Below are positions 60,303 through 64,000 of a stretch of DNA of 64,000 nucleotides, one piece after another. The notes beneath the pieces are model-generated. The model was not told where the DNA came from and did no database searches. It saw only the letters and a list, made by a program, of their open reading frames with translations. Numbering within the stretch: the stretch's first letter is position 1; every line of letters begins with the position of its first letter. The translations under genes and the position numbers were made by a program. Source of the DNA: Melastoma dodecandrum (lineage: Eukaryota; Streptophyta; Magnoliopsida; Myrtales; Melastomataceae); contig JARUPY010000606.1 of the NCBI GenBank assembly GCA_029817715.1, positions 7,750,001-7,814,000 of the forward strand, read 5' to 3'.

Positions 60303-60624
60303 TGTTAGAAACGTTGGTGGGCACTCGCTACAATACGTCGAAAGAATTGACGGACACTCACACTCAAAGATAAGACAAATTGATAAATTTTAAAATGGGG
60401 AAGACTCCTTTTTGTTTTGCTCTATCTCTTCTTTTCATATAACTAGACTATTTATAACAAAGGGGAAAAGACTCTTAAACTTCCAACTCGAAATTTCTAG
60501 ATGACTGTTCATCTTCCATTGCCTGGGAGCAGCTTCGCTTCTTCAAAAGACTCTTAGTCTTCCAAGCGACTATTGTTTTTCCGACTCTTGAACTTCCAGG
60601 CGACTCTTGAACTTTCAGACGACA
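60303..60624 (-). repeat. 5' LTR of the antisense copia remnant
   Basis: Starts TGTTAGAAACGTTGG three bases after the primer site; the far border at …GACGACA is tentative. Related pieces lie at 9466-9776 and 38070-38267, each upstream of a B-type receptor. Confidence 0.65.
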
Positions 60625-60807
60625 TAATCAATTTTATTTTCAGTAGTGTATTGTATGCCGTCATATTAAGCGAGATATACTGGTCAGAGCATCTGCGGAC
60701 ATGGATAAGTTTAGGTCATACTGTAACTCGCTCGGCTCGCCTCATAGCTGTGGTGCATGTGCAAAGAGGCGTATGTTCATCATCCAGGAAAATGGGGTAT
60801 GGAAGAG

Positions 60808-60889
60808 GTATGAAATCGGGGACACTTGCTGCAACAACAGCTGAATAGGCACTTCTGAGGAATAAGAGATCGCTACTGACAAATTCTCT
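60808..60889 (+). pseudogene. Relic of WAK-like juxtamembrane exon, copy 3
   Basis: CTTGCTGCAACAACAGCTGA … ATCGCTACTGACAAATTCTC, as at 9949 and 38448. Confidence 0.55.
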
Positions 60890-61336
60890 CGTCTTAAGAC
60901 GATAGTTTGCAAATACGTAATTATCTTGACTATATTAACTATTTCTTTATTTTTCGGTTGCCAGGAAAAGATAAAAGGAACGTCTAGTGGACGTCTCTGT
61001 GGGATGTTTTCAAGACCTTTTGATCGATTGTCATTACTACGACAACGATCCCCTGATATGGCGATAACTGGCGGTGATAGATAGGTGCCTAGGCTTCGAG
61101 GAAGGTGGCAGCTTCATATACTTGGCCAGGTCAAGAATGGCCGTGGTCCCCCAAGAGAAAGTTCCTGGTGTTTTCTATAGTTGTAGTCCCCTATACGGAA
61201 AATGTAACCGCAGCCTTTTCTGACCAACCCCTGTTCCGGTTAAGAATGATCGGAAGACTTCACTTTGTCCAGAGGCTTTATTAAGTCCAGAGGTTGGTTG
61301 GCGTGTTGGTGTTGTTGTTCAAGGAGAAGCCGAAAG

Positions 61337-63838
61337 ATGCACAGGTCGGTGGTATTCCTGAGCCTGGTGCTCTTCCTCCTGATAAACACGCTTCCATCAC
61401 TTGCCAAGCCTCGTCTAGCCAGGCCGAACTGTAACAAGTCATGCGTGGATTCAGATGTTACCATTCCCTTCCCTTTTGGGATTGGATCCGACTGCTGCTT
61501 GGATGAGTGGTACGAGATAGACTGCAGGAATGGCAGCTCTACGCCTTTCCTGAAGAAGATCGGCTTGGAAGTCCTCAAAATCTCGTTGCCAGATCTTAAT
61601 TACCGGCTGATCGCCGACGGTTCAATCAAAGTTCGCTTCCCTGTGGTTACCAACGGTAGCTGTGCCGGTCACATAGGCGATCATCCCCCGAGCTTGGAAG
61701 GAAGCAATTTCTTCTTCTCCCCGATGAGTAATATGTTTAATGTGGTCGGATGCAACGTTCTTGCCTTGATGAACAGTAGCATGTCCGGAGTGTCTGGCTG
61801 CAAGGCCGGTTGCGGTGCGGAGAAATTCAGCAGGAATGGTAGCTGTCCCATTGGGAACAGCTGTTGCCGCACCAGCCTCCCCTCGAACCTACAGGAGTTT
61901 AAAGTGGAGTTCAGGGATGTCTCAGGGGGGGACTGCATCTACGCATTCCTGGCTGACCAATCCTTTTTGGTTTCAAACTACTCTGATTTGGATCCCATGG
62001 GAGCCGGCCATGGATACGTTCCCGTGGTGCTTGAATGGGGGATTTCAAATCATACTGACCCTTTGTTTCTATTGGATTACCCCAACGACAAGCGGTATTG
62101 TCGAATTCAAAGCTTTTCGAATTACAACAGGATAATGCCATTTATCCAGTGTTCCTGCCACGGCGGCTATGAAGGCAACGGTTATATGCTGAATTCATGT
62201 GAAGGTTAGTCTATGGTGGCCGATTAGTCTGACTCTTGATTTCATTTACTATCGTCATTCATTTCCATCTTTGATGTATAAACATCTGTCTTCCCTATCA
62301 ATATCCTTTCGTAATGCGGCTGATCTTCTTCTGCTAACTGAATTTCCGATGGGTGAAGAACATCTTCACTAATATATAAAGTATCAATCTCATCTCCTCA
62401 GACATAGATGAATGTACGCAACCTCACAACAACAGTACATCATGCCCCAGTAATTTTAAGTGTGTGAATACGCCTGGCTGGCGTGATTGTGTTGATAGAT
62501 GGAAAACGACCAAGATCGTGCTTACAGGTAAATTTGCTATACTGCGTTTGTAATTTTAGACGTAACAGACCTCCCATGATTTTGCTTCACCTTCCCTCTT
62601 CTTACATCATGGTATTTTTCTTTTTGTGTATTTATATCAATGCAGGAATTGGCTCGGCACTTGGTGCGTTGCTGTTGTTGTTCTGCGCTTGGAGGTTGCG
62701 CAAGTACATCAAGAAGAGGAAGGAAATAAAGCTCAGGAAGAAGCATTTCAAACGAAATGGAGGACTCTTGCTGCAACAACAGCTGAACTCCCCCGACGGA
62801 TGCTTGGAGCAAAGCAGAATATTCACCTCCAAGGATTTGCAGGTCGCTACTGACAACTTCAGCCAAAGCAGAGTGCTCGGCCATGGTGGCCAAGGCACAG
62901 TCTACAAGGGGATGTTGGCCGACGGGCGAATTGTTGCCATCAAGAAATCGTTGGTTGTAGATGAGGAAAAGCTCGAGCAGTTCATCAACGAGGTCGTCAT
63001 CCTATCCCAGATCAACCACAGGAACATCGTGAAGTTGCTGGGATGTTGTCTGGAAACCGAAGTTCCACTTCTCGTCTACGAGTTCATACCGAACGGGACC
63101 TTATTCGAGTACCTCCACGATCCCAACGAAGGGCTTCCAGTAAGCTGGGAGACTCGTCTTCGCATTGGCATCGAAATCTCTGGAGCCCTATCGTATCTGC
63201 ACTCTGCCGCATCCATACCGATATACCACAGGGACATCAAGTCCACTAATATCCTTCTTGACGAGAAATATCGGGCAAAAGTGGCCGATTTCGGTACGTC
63301 CAAGTCGGTCTCCCTCGAGCAGACCCACGTGACGACTCTGGTCCAGGGAACTTTTGGGTACTTGGACCCGGAATACTTCCAGACAAGCCAGTTCACGGAC
63401 AAGAGCGATGTGTACAGCTTCGGTGTGGTGCTCGTGGAACTCTTAACGGGGCAAAAGCCTATATCATCCGCTCGGGCAGAAGAGGGAAGAAGCCTGGCAA
63501 CATACTTCATAATATGCACGGAGGAGAACCAGCTGTTCGATATCCTTCACCCACAGGTGAAACAGGAAGGGACCGAAGAAGAGATTTCTAGGGTCGCCCG
63601 TCTCGCCAAAAGGTGCTTGCACTTGCACGGCAGGAACCGTCCGACAATGAGGGAAGTCGCTGCAGAATTGGAGGAAATCAGAAACATCCAATTTCCTTCC
63701 GGCATCCTCAAGGGTCAGGAAAAAAATGGCATCATGGAAGAGCACACTGCTGGTTTAGCTCCTGGCAGGTCGTTTGCCGAAACTATGACATTCACATCGC
63801 AAGACGAACTGCCGCTGATGGTTATGGCGAGCTGGTGA
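61337..63838 (+). CDS. WAK-like receptor kinase, B/A chimera, intact (728 aa)
   Basis: Exons 61337-62204, 62402-62527, 62646-63838; 729 codons with stop. Signal peptide [15 protein letters not shown] and exon 1 are B-type (closest to 38971; variant patches [11 protein letters not shown] and [17 protein letters not shown]). Exon 2 ([15 protein letters not shown] … GWRDC) and intron 2 are A-type, matching 3089 and 14920 and not the B genes. The kinase is complete (Lys about 431, HRD Asp about 528) and the tail is B-type ([16 protein letters not shown]). Poly(A) signal 63904-63909. It is therefore a recombinant receptor with a swapped EGF module. Cell-wall sensing at the plasma membrane is inferred from the family. 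Confidence 0.94.
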
Positions 63839-64000
63839 GTCATTAGCGGATCAAGACACAGGATTTCCGAATTATGGTCATTATAGCAATAGTTAGTAAT
63901 CCAAATAAAGGCCTCCGTCCAAGGGAAAGTCAAGCTAATTATAGATGCCAATAGGCGTCCGCCATGCCTGGTTGTGGGTATAGTTTGCAGCTGCTGGTAT
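63839..64000. other. 3' UTR and start of B-to-A spacer
   Basis: Matches the sequence after the other B-type genes (from 620, 12983 and 41480). A further leader array and A-type gene are likely beyond the window. Confidence 0.7.

Overview
This is plant nuclear DNA, most likely from a dicot. The genes have introns with GT/AG borders. The main family is the plant-only wall-associated kinase-like (WAKL) receptors, and there are fragments of an auxin response factor and a pentatricopeptide repeat (PPR) gene, plus Ty1/copia retrotransposons with plant-type tRNA-Met primer sites. I cannot name the species. No bacterial or organellar feature was seen.

The window is a WAKL cluster built from a repeated segment, all receptors on the + strand. 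The unit is: B-type receptor, a 531-bp promoter/leader tandem array, A-type receptor, D-type receptor, an antisense PPR pseudogene, then an antisense copia remnant whose LTR forms the upstream region of the next B-type gene. Unit 1 (1-9465): end of a B-type gene, two extra leader modules, intact A-type gene (3089-5601), then a D-type 5' fragment (6564-6941) fused to the 3' half of an ARF7/19-like gene (6937-9266). Unit 2 (9466-38069): intact B gene (10480-12982), one extra module, frameshifted A-type pseudogene (14920-17402), intact D gene (18374-20765), PPR pseudogene, copia remnant, then a large Sirevirus-like element (26614-38069). Unit 3 (about 38070-60302): intact B gene (38971-41479), five extra modules, A-type pseudogene cut by a miniature-LTR array (46116-49292) and a pol remnant (49293-51874), D-type pseudogene that lost its leader (51882-54244), PPR copy 2 and the copia remnant. 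Unit 4 starts at 60303 with an intact B-type gene (61337-63838) that carries an A-type EGF exon.

Five receptor genes look complete (728-735 residues). Each has three coding exons: signal peptide plus GUB_WAK-type galacturonan-binding ectodomain; a short EGF-like exon; transmembrane segment plus an RD Ser/Thr kinase. They are expected to sit in the plasma membrane and sense pectin or damage signals. Their kinases are almost identical, while the ectodomains differ in a few patches.

The most unusual feature is the repeated amplification of a 531-bp module holding promoter, 5' leader and signal-peptide codons. In seven of the eight extra copies it encodes a 66-residue secreted-type mini-protein. 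Other points of interest are an exon-swap chimera, a higher-order miniature-LTR array, a WAKL/ARF breakpoint with microhomology, and paired PPR pseudogenes with shared and private lesions.
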